A stretch of DNA of 31,339 bases, from positions 1 through 31,339 of IMG/VR virus record IMGVR_UViG_3300045739_000126, one strand, 5' to 3'. The notes beneath the pieces were generated by a model. It was not told the DNA's origin, ran no database searches, and was given only the letters and a program-made list of their open reading frames with translations. Within the stretch, counting starts at the first letter, position 1. Each line of letters opens with the position of its first letter. Shown piece by piece: positions 1-5,818 of this stretch. The position numbers and the translations under genes were made by a program. Origin of the DNA: a virus.

Positions 1-10
1 CAAACACTCA

Positions 11-44
11 TTGACTTCTTTGTTAAGAACTGTTAAGATAAATA
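11..44 (+). promoter_or_regulatory. psbD promoter region: sigma70-like promoter overlapping a late box
   Basis: TTGACT (11-16) is followed after 17 nt by TAAGAT (34-39), a good -35 and a fair -10 for the host sigma70-type polymerase. GATAAATA (37-44) matches the T4-type late box NATAAATA and overlaps that -10. The psbD ribosome site lies about 12 nt downstream of the late box. The layout predicts that psbD can be read both early and late; this is inferred from motifs only. Confidence 0.55.
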
Positions 45-64
45 TGAGAAATACATGGGAGGTT

Positions 65-1126
65 ATGACTTCTTCTACACTTTCACAACCAATTTCACAA
101 AGGGGATGGTTCGATGTCCTGGATGACTGGCTTAAACGAGATCGCTTTGTATTTGTGGGTTGGTCTGGACTCTTACTTTTTCCCACTGCTTATCTTGCCC
201 TTGGTGGCTGGCTTACTGGCACAACGTTTGTTACAAGCTGGTACACCCACGGGTTGGCGTCTAGTTACCTTGAGGGTGCTAATTTCCTTACGGCAGCTGT
301 GTCAACGCCTGCAGATTCTATGGGTCATTCTCTTCTTTTACTTTGGGGTCCTGAGGCTCAAGGGGATATCGTCAGGTGGTTCCAACTTGGGGGACTATGG
401 ACTTTTGTGGCGCTCCACGGGGCTTTCAGCTTGATTGGATTTATGCTTCGTCAGTTTGAGATTTCACGATTAGTTGGCATTCGTCCTTATAACGCAATCG
501 CATTTTCTGGACCCATTGCGGTCTTCGTGAGTGTGTTCCTGATGTATCCTCTGGGTCAATCTAGTTGGTTCTTCGCACCTTCTTTTGGTGTTGCTGCTAT
601 CTTCAGGTTCCTTCTGTTTCTTCAGGGTTTCCACAACTGGACCCTCAACCCCTTCCATATGATGGGAGTTGCTGGTATACTGGGTGGAGCATTGCTCTGT
701 GCCATTCACGGTGCCACAGTAGAAAATACGCTTTATGAAGATGGCGAACAGTCGAATACTTTCAAAGCTTTTGAACCCACGCAAGAGGAAGAGACTTATA
801 GTATGGTCACTGCGAACAGATTTTGGTCTCAAATCTTCGGCATTGCTTTTAGCAATAAGCGTTGGTTACATTTCTTTATGCTCTTTGTTCCCGTCATGGG
901 TCTCTGGACATCTTCTATCGGGATTATCGGTCTTGCTCTCAATCTTCGTGCTTACGACTTTGTTAGTCAGGAAGTTAGAGCAGCAGAAGATCCTGAGTTT
1001 GAAACCTTCTATACAAAGAATATTCTTTTGAATGAAGGTCTACGTGCCTGGATGGCACCAGTAGATCAACCTCATGAGCAGTTTGTATTTCCAGAGGAAG
1101 TTTTACCTCGTGGAAATGCATTATGA
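65..1126 (+). CDS. psbD: photosystem II D2 reaction-centre protein PsbD
   Basis: D2 is one of the two core reaction-centre subunits of photosystem II in the thylakoid membrane; cyanophages carry it to keep host photosynthesis running during infection. The ATG at 65 gives 353 aa, matching the usual 352-353 aa, and has GGGAGG just upstream; the frame also runs back to a TTG at 11, which lies inside the promoter and is rejected. Motifs typical of D2 are visible: [12 protein letters not shown] in the first membrane helix, the [12 protein letters not shown] segment, [10 protein letters not shown] and a C-terminus ending near [11 protein letters not shown]. Codons look richer in G and C than in the neighbours, as expected for a host-derived gene. 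psbA is not seen in this window. Identification is secure. Confidence 0.98.
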   Translation: MTSSTLSQPISQRGWFDVLDDWLKRDRFVFVGWSGLLLFPTAYLALGGWLTGTTFVTSWYTHGLASSYLEGANFLTAAVSTPADSMGHSLLLLWGPEAQGDIVRWFQLGGLWTFVALHGAFSLIGFMLRQFEISRLVGIRPYNAIAFSGPIAVFVSVFLMYPLGQSSWFFAPSFGVAAIFRFLLFLQGFHNWTLNPFHMMGVAGILGGALLCAIHGATVENTLYEDGEQSNTFKAFEPTQEEETYSMVTANRFWSQIFGIAFSNKRWLHFFMLFVPVMGLWTSSIGIIGLALNLRAYDFVSQEVRAAEDPEFETFYTKNILLNEGLRAWMAPVDQPHEQFVFPEEVLPRGNAL

Positions 1127-1134
1127 TATAAATA
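1127..1134 (+). promoter_or_regulatory. T4-type late promoter box TATAAATA
   Basis: A perfect TATAAATA begins directly after the psbD stop codon (1124-1126). With the usual T4 late spacing, transcription would start near 1140-1141, 16 nt before the ATG at 1156. This start falls at the end of the 5' arm of the hairpin at 1132-1157. Confidence 0.65.
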
Positions 1135-1157
1135 ATTCTATCGTGTGGTAGAATTAT
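1132..1157 (+). promoter_or_regulatory. hairpin covering the start codon of the endonuclease-like gene
   Basis: ATAATTCTA (1132-1140) pairs perfectly with TAGAATTAT (1149-1157) across an 8-nt loop; the 3' arm includes the first two bases of the ATG at 1156. Read-through mRNA from psbD can form the stem and hide the start. A transcript from the late box at 1127-1134 would lack the 5' arm and leave the start open. Confidence 0.7.
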
Positions 1158-1602
1158 GGAAAAAATAGGAATGCTTACCGTTCTTGATGAATGGTCCGAT
1201 AAACTTCACAGATACTGTAAAGTCCAGTGTGATTGTGGAACTATAAAAACAGTTCGTAGATCATCTATGAAACCTGGACAAACAGTATCTTGTGGGTGTT
1301 ATGCCAAATCACTCCGCAAGACAGGACAAGATCCAAGATCACCCATGTGGTCTCGGGCAAAATATAGGGCAAAGCAAAAAGGTCTGGATTTCAATATCAC
1401 AAAAGAAGATATTGTGATTCCAGACACTTGCCCTTTGTTAGGCACTCCTATGGAATCACCATCTTTAGACCGTATTAATCCTTCTAAAGGATATATTAAA
1501 GGTAATGTGTGGGTCATCAGTAACAGAGCCAACACTCTTAAAAATGATGCAACTCTAACAGAACTTAAAACCTTAGTGGAGAATTTACAGAGATTAAAAT
1601 AA
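1156..1602 (+). CDS. putative free-standing homing endonuclease (HNH-like, zinc-motif N-terminus)
   Basis: 148 aa. The N-terminal part has paired cysteine motifs (CDC at 25-27 and SCGC at 45-48) that could hold a zinc ion. The C-terminal part has SLDRINPSKGYIKGNVWV (103-120) followed by ISNRANTLKNDAT, a pattern common in small phage proteins annotated as HNH-type or homing endonucleases. Such free-standing enzymes nick or cut the allele lacking the gene and spread with the flanking DNA; a psbA-associated example (F-CphI) is known in cyanophage S-PM2. The gene sits 29 nt downstream of psbD with its own late box and start-codon hairpin, and ends in a terminator, so it looks like a self-contained inserted cassette. 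Catalytic residues were not assigned with certainty; activity is inferred. Confidence 0.7.
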   Translation: MEKIGMLTVLDEWSDKLHRYCKVQCDCGTIKTVRRSSMKPGQTVSCGCYAKSLRKTGQDPRSPMWSRAKYRAKQKGLDFNITKEDIVIPDTCPLLGTPMESPSLDRINPSKGYIKGNVWVISNRANTLKNDATLTELKTLVENLQRLK

Positions 1603-1604
1603 AT

Positions 1605-1632
1605 AAAGGAGTTCCACAAGAACTCCTTTTTT
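1605..1632 (+). terminator. intrinsic terminator after the endonuclease-like gene
   Basis: AAAGGAGTT (1605-1613) pairs perfectly with AACTCCTTT (1621-1629) over a 7-nt loop, and the 3' arm runs into six T residues. It would end transcripts from psbD and the endonuclease-like gene. Confidence 0.85.
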
Positions 1633-1726
1633 ATGCTTCTTATTCTAATTCTCTTTCAACTTTTTGGAATTCTTATGTTTATATTGTCAATAACCCAAGA
1701 ACTTTGATACATAAGAAGGTTGTATT

Positions 1727-1894
1727 ATGAATATGAAAAACTTATTTCTTTCAGAAGACCAGATTAAACTTCTTGCTGATGCTATTTGGATGCGTCAGAG
1801 GTGTTTTATTGCTGGAGATAGAAGATTTAAAGAATATGGATCGATGCTAGATACCCTCCTAGAAGATATGGACTACACACCACAAAGATCTTGA
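1727..1894 (+). CDS. small conserved-type phage protein, 55 aa
   Basis: Begins MNMKNLFLSEDQIKLLADAI and ends QRS. AAGAAGG (1713-1719) stands 7 nt before the ATG. The protein looks soluble and helical, with no membrane segment or known motif. Its stop shares a base with the next start (TGATG), indicating translational coupling. A weak sigma70-like site may lie at 1684-1712 (TTGTCA, then ATACAT after 17 nt). Function unknown. Confidence 0.65.
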   Translation: MNMKNLFLSEDQIKLLADAIWMRQRCFIAGDRRFKEYGSMLDTLLEDMDYTPQRS

Positions 1895-2007
1895 TGATTA
1901 CTTCAGAGACACCTTATAAGTTAGCAGAAATTATCAGAGACACTTGGCCTGGACTTTACAGACCTGTTAATGTGTCCTATACTAAGCAATATATAAAAAA
2001 AAAATAA
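1894..2007 (+). CDS. microprotein, 37 aa
   Basis: Starts MITSETPYKLAEIIRDTWPG and ends in KQYIKKK. Its ATG overlaps the stop of the previous gene by one base, and its stop codon directly abuts the ATG of the epimerase at 2008, so the three genes are read as a coupled unit. A run of ten A residues (1995-2004) encodes the lysine tail. It is a basic, helical peptide with no recognised family; being a conserved cyanophage gene is likely but unproven. Confidence 0.5.
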   Translation: MITSETPYKLAEIIRDTWPGLYRPVNVSYTKQYIKKK

Positions 2008-2901
2008 ATGAAATCTTTAGTAACTGGCGGAGCAGGATTTATTGGTTCTCATATTGTAGAGAAACTTCTCTCCATGAAACACGAAGTAATTGTGATTGAC
2101 AATGAATACTCAGATAATGAACAATTCAATTGGAACGAAAAAGCACACAATTACAAATACGATATCTGTGATTATATTCATACTCGTCCTTTGTATGACG
2201 GAGTTGATTATGTCTTTCATTGCGCCGCAGAAGCACGAATAGGACCATCTATTGAAAATCCTATTAACACAATGAATATTAATGCACTTGGAACTTGTAC
2301 AGTTCTTCAATGTGCTCGTGAAGCAGGTGTTAAAAAAGTGATGTACTCATCCACATCTGCTGCTTATGGATCAAATCCATCTCCAAATATTGAAACTCAA
2401 CCAAACGATTGTTTAAATCCTTATTCTGTGTCTAAAGTTGCAGGTGAAGAACTCTGCAAAATGTATACAAGTCTTTATGGACTTCCAACTGTTATTTTTA
2501 GATACTTTAATGTTTATGGGGAAAGAGCACCAAAAAGGGGGCAATATGCTCCTGTGATTGGTATTTTCTTGAGACAACTCACTGCAGGAGAACCTCTCAC
2601 AATTGTTGGTGACGGTGAACAACGAAGAGACTTTGTTTATGTCGGTGATGTTGCAAATGCAAATGTTATGGCAGCAATTTCTAATCTTGATCCAGAGAAG
2701 TATGGTCAGGTTTACAATGTTGGGACAGGAAAGAATTATTCTGTAAATGAAATTGCTGAACAAATTTCCGATAATACTACTAGAATTCCATCTAGAGTTG
2801 GTGAGATAAAAACAAGCCTTGCTGATATTTCAAAAATTAAGTCTGTACTGGGTTGGGAACCAAAAACAGATATTCGGAAATGGATATTAAGTTACATTTG
2901 A
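2008..2901 (+). CDS. NAD-dependent nucleotide-sugar epimerase/dehydratase
   Basis: Extended short-chain dehydrogenase of the GalE/WcaG type, 297 aa. The Rossmann glycine motif GGAGFIGSH is at 7-15, the HCAAEA segment at 71-76, the YSSTSAAYG substrate strand at 113-121 and the catalytic YxxxK pair at Tyr139/Lys143 (NPYSVSK). RYFNVYGERAPKRGQY and the VGDGEQRRDFVYVGDVANA segment are typical of UDP-glucose 4-epimerases and related enzymes. It is slightly shorter than the usual 310-340 aa at the C-terminus. Expected role: interconversion of nucleotide sugars in the cytoplasm, perhaps altering host surface polysaccharide or glycosylating phage components. The exact substrate cannot be read from sequence. 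Confidence 0.88.
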   Translation: MKSLVTGGAGFIGSHIVEKLLSMKHEVIVIDNEYSDNEQFNWNEKAHNYKYDICDYIHTRPLYDGVDYVFHCAAEARIGPSIENPINTMNINALGTCTVLQCAREAGVKKVMYSSTSAAYGSNPSPNIETQPNDCLNPYSVSKVAGEELCKMYTSLYGLPTVIFRYFNVYGERAPKRGQYAPVIGIFLRQLTAGEPLTIVGDGEQRRDFVYVGDVANANVMAAISNLDPEKYGQVYNVGTGKNYSVNEIAEQISDNTTRIPSRVGEIKTSLADISKIKSVLGWEPKTDIRKWILSYI

Positions 2902-2907
2902 TAAATA
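2900..2907 (+). promoter_or_regulatory. late-box match GATAAATA before the glutaredoxin gene
   Basis: GATAAATA overlaps the epimerase stop codon (2899-2901) and lies 20 nt before the ATG at 2927, with GGAG in between. A match to NATAAATA alone is weak evidence in AT-rich DNA; the position at a gene junction supports it. Confidence 0.4.
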
Positions 2908-2926
2908 CTCGGAGCATTTTTTTCTT

Positions 2927-3163
2927 ATGAAGTTTACAGTTTATTCAAAGGATGGTTGTCCTTATTGCACAAAAATTAAACAGGTGCTAGAATTAGCAGA
3001 CCTACAACATGTTGTTTATAAACTTGGAACTGATTTTACAAGGGAAGAGTTTTATGCAGAGTTTGGTGAGGGGTCTACCTTTCCTCAAGTTATTATTGAC
3101 GATCAACACCTTGGGGGATGCACTGACACAGTGAGATATCTCCAGGAAAAAAATATTGTATGA
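2927..3163 (+). CDS. glutaredoxin
   Basis: 78-aa single-domain glutaredoxin. The redox motif CPYC is at Cys11-Cys14, the cis-proline segment TFPQV at 51-55 and the glutathione-binding GG at 63-64 (GGCTDT). In T4-like phages such a protein (NrdC) supplies electrons to ribonucleotide reductase; cyanophages also use glutaredoxins as general thiol reductants. No nrd gene lies in this window, so the partner is inferred. The stop overlaps the next start (ATGA). Confidence 0.92.
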   Translation: MKFTVYSKDGCPYCTKIKQVLELADLQHVVYKLGTDFTREEFYAEFGEGSTFPQVIIDDQHLGGCTDTVRYLQEKNIV

Positions 3164-3339
3164 CAATAAATAGTCAAGAACCCCAGATTAATCGGGGTAT
3201 TGAATTATTACTACGCAATAGGAGGAGAAAATCTGAAAGACCAAAGACTTTTCAAGTGAAGTTTGGTAAGATGATTTCTCTCTTCCGTAGAGAATTTCAC
3301 TTCTTTATCGATTTTCACTTTGACATAAAGAAAAAATAA
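3160..3339 (+). CDS. small basic protein, 59 aa, conserved type
   Basis: Starts MTINSQEPQINRGIELLLRN and is followed by a run of arginine and lysine; the C-terminal half is rich in aromatic residues (FRREFHFFIDFHFDIKKK). It overlaps the glutaredoxin stop by 4 nt. An internal inverted repeat ACCCC/GGGGT (3180-3198) lies early in the gene, and GGAGGAG (near 3222) is inside the coding region but is not followed by a usable ATG, so the 3160 start is kept. I recall similar small proteins in other cyanomyoviruses; no function is known to me. Confidence 0.6.
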   Translation: MTINSQEPQINRGIELLLRNRRRKSERPKTFQVKFGKMISLFRREFHFFIDFHFDIKKK

Positions 3340-3356
3340 ATTCTCTGGAGAAAAAA

Positions 3357-3581
3357 ATGTTAGCAGTAACTCTAACCATAGGAACATTAGTTTCAATTAT
3401 GTTCTTTTTTGTGGGAGGTGTGGTAGGATGGTTAGCAAAAGAACATTTCTACCAAACTCAACCAGTTTATACACACCCAGAGATGTTTGATTCAAATGGG
3501 AATGTAATACCCGACGAAATTTTAGCTGTGAGATTTGAAAACGATTATGACTACAACGAAGACGAAGAAGACGACGACTGA
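3357..3581 (+). CDS. small membrane-anchored acidic protein
   Basis: 74 aa. Residues 1-27 form a hydrophobic helix (MLAVTLTIGTLVSIMFF then VGGVVGWLA), followed by a soluble tail that ends in a strongly acidic stretch of Asp and Glu. This predicts an N-terminally anchored inner-membrane protein with the acidic tail on one face. CTGGAGA gives a good ribosome site. Its last 35 nt overlap the next gene in another frame. Conserved in type among cyanophages as far as I recall, function unknown. Confidence 0.65.
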   Translation: MLAVTLTIGTLVSIMFFFVGGVVGWLAKEHFYQTQPVYTHPEMFDSNGNVIPDEILAVRFENDYDYNEDEEDDD

Positions 3582-4116
3582 ATCTCCAATCGAAACTCTT
3601 CCTATTAATCCTTTTGTTTTTGAAGTTTTAGAACTTGCTTCAAAACAAAGAAGTAACGCAAAAAAAGTAGAAGTGTTAAAAACATATGAACACGATTCTT
3701 TAAAATCGATTTTTATTTGGAATTTTGACGACAGTGTTATTTCACTTCTTCCGGAAGGACCTGTTCCATATGCAGATGCAAAAGAACAAAATGTTTATTC
3801 CGGAAATCTTTCTGATAATCTGGCAAAAGAAGCTGCAGGTGGAGAGTCTGCGACTGGTCAAGATTTGAATGGTAGAGGAAAAACTTCTCTTCGTAGGGAG
3901 TTTAAAAACCTCTATCATTATATTAAAGGTGGAAATAATGGACTTTCTGCAATTCGTAGAGAAACTATGTTCATTAATTTGTTGCAGGGTCTTCATCCTA
4001 AGGAGGCCGAAATAATAATTTTGGTAAAGGATAAAAAACTTTCCAATAAATATAAAATAACTCTTGATAATGTAAAGGAGGCATATCCCGATATTAAATG
4101 GGGAGGTCGTTCGTGA
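3547..4116 (+). CDS. conserved phage protein of unknown function (possibly DUF6433-like)
   Basis: The frame is open from a TTG at 3535, but the ATG at 3547 is preferred and gives 189 aa starting MTTTKTKKTTTE, a low-complexity Thr/Lys leader. The core begins NPFVFEVLELASKQ and the C-terminal part reads GLHPKEAEIIILVKDKKL then YKITLDNVKEAYPDI. That C-terminal pattern occurs in a conserved family of marine T4-like phages, which I recall only tentatively as DUF6433. The protein is soluble and mixed helical. It overlaps the gene before (35 nt) and after (4 nt). It is not gp62, gp44 or another replication gene that I can recognise. Confidence 0.7.
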   Translation: MTTTKTKKTTTESPIETLPINPFVFEVLELASKQRSNAKKVEVLKTYEHDSLKSIFIWNFDDSVISLLPEGPVPYADAKEQNVYSGNLSDNLAKEAAGGESATGQDLNGRGKTSLRREFKNLYHYIKGGNNGLSAIRRETMFINLLQGLHPKEAEIIILVKDKKLSNKYKITLDNVKEAYPDIKWGGRS

Positions 4117-4445
4117 CAACTGCTCTAAGTATGGAGAAAAATATGGCAGAGTATGGAAAAGAAGATAAAAATATTCTGTCTAGTAATTATGGATGTGATA
4201 TTCTACTTCAAGATATTACAATTGACAAAGCAAAAGATTCTTCCTTTCCAAATGATGCATATTTAATTTGGTACAATCATGATGGAAAGGAAAAAATTGA
4301 TTTGGTAAGAGGATCTAGAGTTCGTATTTTTGATATGTACTATGATAAGTATGGACCTGGAGTTATTCAAAAAATTGATTTTGGATATGGAAGAACAAAT
4401 CCAAAACTTTGGGGATATAAACAACCAGATAAAAAGAAAAAATGA
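4113..4445 (+). CDS. conserved phage protein, 110 aa, function unknown
   Basis: The GTG at 4113 overlaps the upstream stop (GTGA) and has GGGGAGG about 6 nt before it, so it is preferred over an ATG at 4098 that lies upstream of that ribosome site. The protein starts MTTALSMEKNMAEYGKED and contains LVRGSRVRIFDMYYDKYG and an ending WGYKQPDKKKK. It looks soluble and mostly beta. No domain recognised. It is coupled to genes on both sides. Confidence 0.65.
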   Translation: MTTALSMEKNMAEYGKEDKNILSSNYGCDILLQDITIDKAKDSSFPNDAYLIWYNHDGKEKIDLVRGSRVRIFDMYYDKYGPGVIQKIDFGYGRTNPKLWGYKQPDKKKK

Positions 4446-4621
4446 AAGAAGGTTTTGAAGTAGAAATTGAAATGCCTAAGTCCGATATTGGTAGACTTTT
4501 AAAAAAATATAAGAAATTAAAAAAATATCAAAAATCTTCTTTATTTGCAGTGAAGACTATGGATGGAACTGAAAATATTATTAGTAAAATGATTAAGGAA
4601 GTGGAGGATAATCCTTTATAA
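4442..4621 (+). CDS. small lysine-rich protein, 59 aa
   Basis: Starts MKEGFEVEIEMPKSDIGRLL and has a lysine-rich central helix (LKKYKKLKKYQK), ending EDNPL. The ATG overlaps the previous stop (ATGA) and its TAA directly abuts the speD ATG at 4622, so it is translationally linked to both. The charge pattern would suit a nucleic-acid or protein contact, but nothing specific can be said. Confidence 0.6.
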   Translation: MKEGFEVEIEMPKSDIGRLLKKYKKLKKYQKSSLFAVKTMDGTENIISKMIKEVEDNPL

Positions 4622-4948
4622 ATGGGAAAACATTACTTACTTAATTTGTATGGATGCTCGTTTGTTCTTTTGGACAACGAGCGTTGTCTTATAGACTTAC
4701 TAGAAAATGCTGCAGTTGCTAGTGGAGCCACTGTAGTTCAGACTATTTCAAAAAAGTTTGAGCCACAAGGAGTTACTGTTATTTGTTTGCTTTCTGAAAG
4801 TCATATTAGTATTCATACTTGGCCTGAGGAAGGTAAAGCAGCAGTGGATGTTTATACCTGCGGAGATTGTAATCCTAAGATTGGTTGTGATATGATTATT
4901 CATCAACTTTATGCTCAAGATCACACTTTAAGTTATATTGAGCGATAA
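4622..4948 (+). CDS. speD: S-adenosylmethionine decarboxylase proenzyme (prokaryotic type)
   Basis: 108 aa, close to the short prokaryotic (SpeH-type) enzymes. The self-cleavage site LLSESHIS places the pyruvoyl-forming serine at Ser60, after Glu59. The processing His is His65 (SIHTWPE) and the catalytic Cys is Cys80 (YTCGDC). The enzyme cleaves itself, makes pyruvoyl at Ser60, and decarboxylates AdoMet to supply aminopropyl groups for spermidine. Many cyanophages carry speD; polyamines are thought to help DNA packing or photosystem stability. It follows a microprotein gene with no gap. Key residues are intact. Confidence 0.95.
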   Translation: MGKHYLLNLYGCSFVLLDNERCLIDLLENAAVASGATVVQTISKKFEPQGVTVICLLSESHISIHTWPEEGKAAVDVYTCGDCNPKIGCDMIIHQLYAQDHTLSYIER

Positions 4949-4975
4949 CTAAATACACTATATCTGGAGAAATAT

Positions 4976-5293
4976 ATGCTCTCTACTCAATATCGTTTAC
5001 GACTTGAAGCAATCTGTGAAAGAATTGTAAAAGGTGAATCTGTAGAGCTAAGTGATATGATATGGGTAGAAAAATTAGCAAAATCAAATAGATCTGCCGC
5101 AACTATTTTGCGGCAGGCACGTCGTCGTGCTGCTAATCCTAATATGCAAGAAGATAGTTTGGATAGTTTTATGAATGCTTTAGATCTAGGAGATCCAGAT
5201 CCTTCAAATCATAGAACTAGATTCAATGGTGCAGATGATATTATTGATTTCTTTACTGGAGATAAACCAGATGATTGGAGACAGAGAGATTAA
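4976..5293 (+). CDS. conserved cyanophage-type hypothetical protein, 105 aa
   Basis: CTGGAGA (4964-4970) precedes the ATG. The N-terminal half is helical and basic (YRLRLEAICERI, then AATILRQARRRAANP); the C-terminal half is acidic (ALDLGDPDPSNH, DDIIDFFTGDKPDDW). The split charge suggests a small scaffold or nucleic-acid contact, but this is speculation. It ends 43 nt before the promoter of the riboswitch-like leader. No family recognised. Confidence 0.7.
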   Translation: MLSTQYRLRLEAICERIVKGESVELSDMIWVEKLAKSNRSAATILRQARRRAANPNMQEDSLDSFMNALDLGDPDPSNHRTRFNGADDIIDFFTGDKPDDWRQRD

Positions 5294-5336
5294 TAATTTT
5301 TTTATTATTAAAAATGTATAATATATTACAAATTTT

Positions 5337-5365
5337 TTCGCATAACTAAGTAATAGGTCTATAAT
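5337..5365 (+). promoter_or_regulatory. candidate promoter of the riboswitch-like leader
   Basis: A consensus -10, TATAAT (5360-5365), has TTCGCA (5337-5342, 4 of 6 matches to TTGACA) 17 nt upstream. A start near 5372 would place the first aptamer base (5373) at the 5' end of the RNA. Confidence 0.55.
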
Positions 5366-5372
5366 GACCTTA

Positions 5373-5416
5373 CGTTCATCTGATATATTCAGACGGAAGT
5401 AAGCCGACTCGGAACG
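5373..5416 (+). ncRNA. glutamine-riboswitch-like aptamer, copy A
   Basis: Closing stem P1 is CGTTC (5373-5377) with GAACG (5412-5416). An inner hairpin pairs TCTGA (5379-5383) with TCAGA (5389-5393), followed directly by CGGAAGTAAG. The order CGTTC-AT-hairpin-ACGGAAGTA-GAACG matches my memory of the glnA and Downstream-peptide glutamine riboswitch classes found in cyanobacteria and cyanophages. In those RNAs glutamine binding controls the following gene. Family membership needs a covariance-model check. Confidence 0.7.
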
Positions 5417-5419
5417 GAT

Positions 5420-5460
5420 CGTTCATCCCATTAGGGACGCAAAAGCCGACTGAAGGAACG
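5420..5460 (+). ncRNA. glutamine-riboswitch-like aptamer, copy B
   Basis: A second copy of the same plan, 3 nt after copy A: P1 CGTTC (5420-5424) with GAACG (5456-5460), inner hairpin TCCC (5426-5429) with GGGA (5434-5437), then CGCAAAAGCCGACTGAAG. Both copies share CGTTCATC and AGCCGACT. Copy B has GACGCAAAAG where copy A has GACGGAAGTAAG, so it may bind ligand differently. The ribosome site TTAAGGAG of the next gene is 17 nt downstream. Confidence 0.65.
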
Positions 5461-5492
5461 CTCTTTAGCCTCAGAATTAAGGAGAAAACCTA

Positions 5493-5654
5493 ATGTCTAA
5501 AGTTGTATATCGTGGTATTGAGTATGATACTGCGAATCGTCCAAATCAAACATTTAAGATTGAACCGCATGTAGAAATCTACCGTGGTACTATGTTTTAC
5601 GTTGATGAAAACGGAAACAAACTGTCTATGCAACGAGCAGGAGGACAGAAATGA
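5493..5654 (+). CDS. YRG-motif microprotein (DUF4278-like), 53 aa
   Basis: Starts MSKVVYRGIEYDT and contains a second copy of the motif, IYRGTMFYVDE; ends RAGGQK. YRG repeats are the hallmark of the cyanobacterial DUF4278 family and of the short peptides found behind Downstream-peptide glutamine riboswitches; as I recall, the PII-interacting regulator PirA belongs to DUF4278. TTAAGGAG (5477-5484) gives a strong ribosome site. The position directly behind the aptamers suggests expression tied to glutamine, and a role in tuning host nitrogen metabolism is a reasonable but untested inference. The stop overlaps the next start (ATGA). Confidence 0.75.
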   Translation: MSKVVYRGIEYDTANRPNQTFKIEPHVEIYRGTMFYVDENGNKLSMQRAGGQK

Positions 5655-5752
5655 ATACTTACTTCGTTCGTTATCTTAAGAGAAAAGCAAAGAAGGAAAG
5701 TCTTCTTAAGGCTGCACAACTAAATATGGCAAAGCAACCACAAGTTGCATAA
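5651..5752 (+). CDS. basic microprotein, 33 aa
   Basis: Starts MNTYFVRYLKRKAKKESLLK and ends AKQPQVA. The ATG overlaps the stop of the YRG gene by 4 nt, so it is coupled to it and shares its promoter and aptamers. One amphipathic, lysine-rich helix is expected. A terminator begins 4 nt after the stop, so the transcript seems built for just these two small genes. Function unknown. Confidence 0.6.
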   Translation: MNTYFVRYLKRKAKKESLLKAAQLNMAKQPQVA

Positions 5753-5755
5753 TCT

Positions 5756-5786
5756 AAAGAGGGGACTTGACTCCCCTCTTTTTTTT
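5756..5786 (+). terminator. strong intrinsic terminator
   Basis: AAAGAGGGGA (5756-5765) pairs perfectly with TCCCCTCTTT (5772-5781) over a 6-nt loop, with eight T residues at 5779-5786. It closes the two-gene riboswitch unit. Confidence 0.92.
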
Positions 5787-5795
5787 AACTATAAT
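5767..5795 (+). promoter_or_regulatory. sigma70-like promoter embedded in the terminator
   Basis: TTGACT (5767-5772) lies in the loop of the terminator hairpin and is followed after exactly 17 nt by TATAAT (5790-5795). It should drive the small gene at 5819 and thyX. The same 30 nt thus end one transcript and start the next. Confidence 0.75.
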
Positions 5796-5818
5796 ATTCT
5801 TTGTCAGGGTTGATAAAA

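Noticed and set aside
11-64. N-terminal extension of psbD from a TTG at position 11
   Set aside because: It lies in the promoter and leader. The ATG at 65 has a good GGGAGG ribosome site and gives the normal D2 length.
470-832. Minus-strand open frames inside psbD
   Set aside because: Antisense shadows of a strongly conserved gene, with no promoter or ribosome site.
3222-3270. GGAGGAG inside the 59-aa gene as ribosome site for a shorter product
   Set aside because: No ATG or GTG at a usable distance in a sensible frame follows it.
3547-4116. Assignment of the 189-aa protein as clamp-loader gp62
   Set aside because: Length is similar but the sequence does not match what I remember of gp62 and neither gp44 nor gp45 is adjacent.
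4653-4682. Imperfect inverted repeat GCTCGTT...AACGAGC inside speD
   Set aside because: The stem has bulges and lies within conserved coding sequence; chance is a sufficient explanation.
5291-5310. TAATAAT/ATTATTA inverted repeat after the gene at 4976 as a terminator
   Set aside because: The stem is only A-T pairs and the T run is in the loop rather than after the 3' arm; too weak to call.
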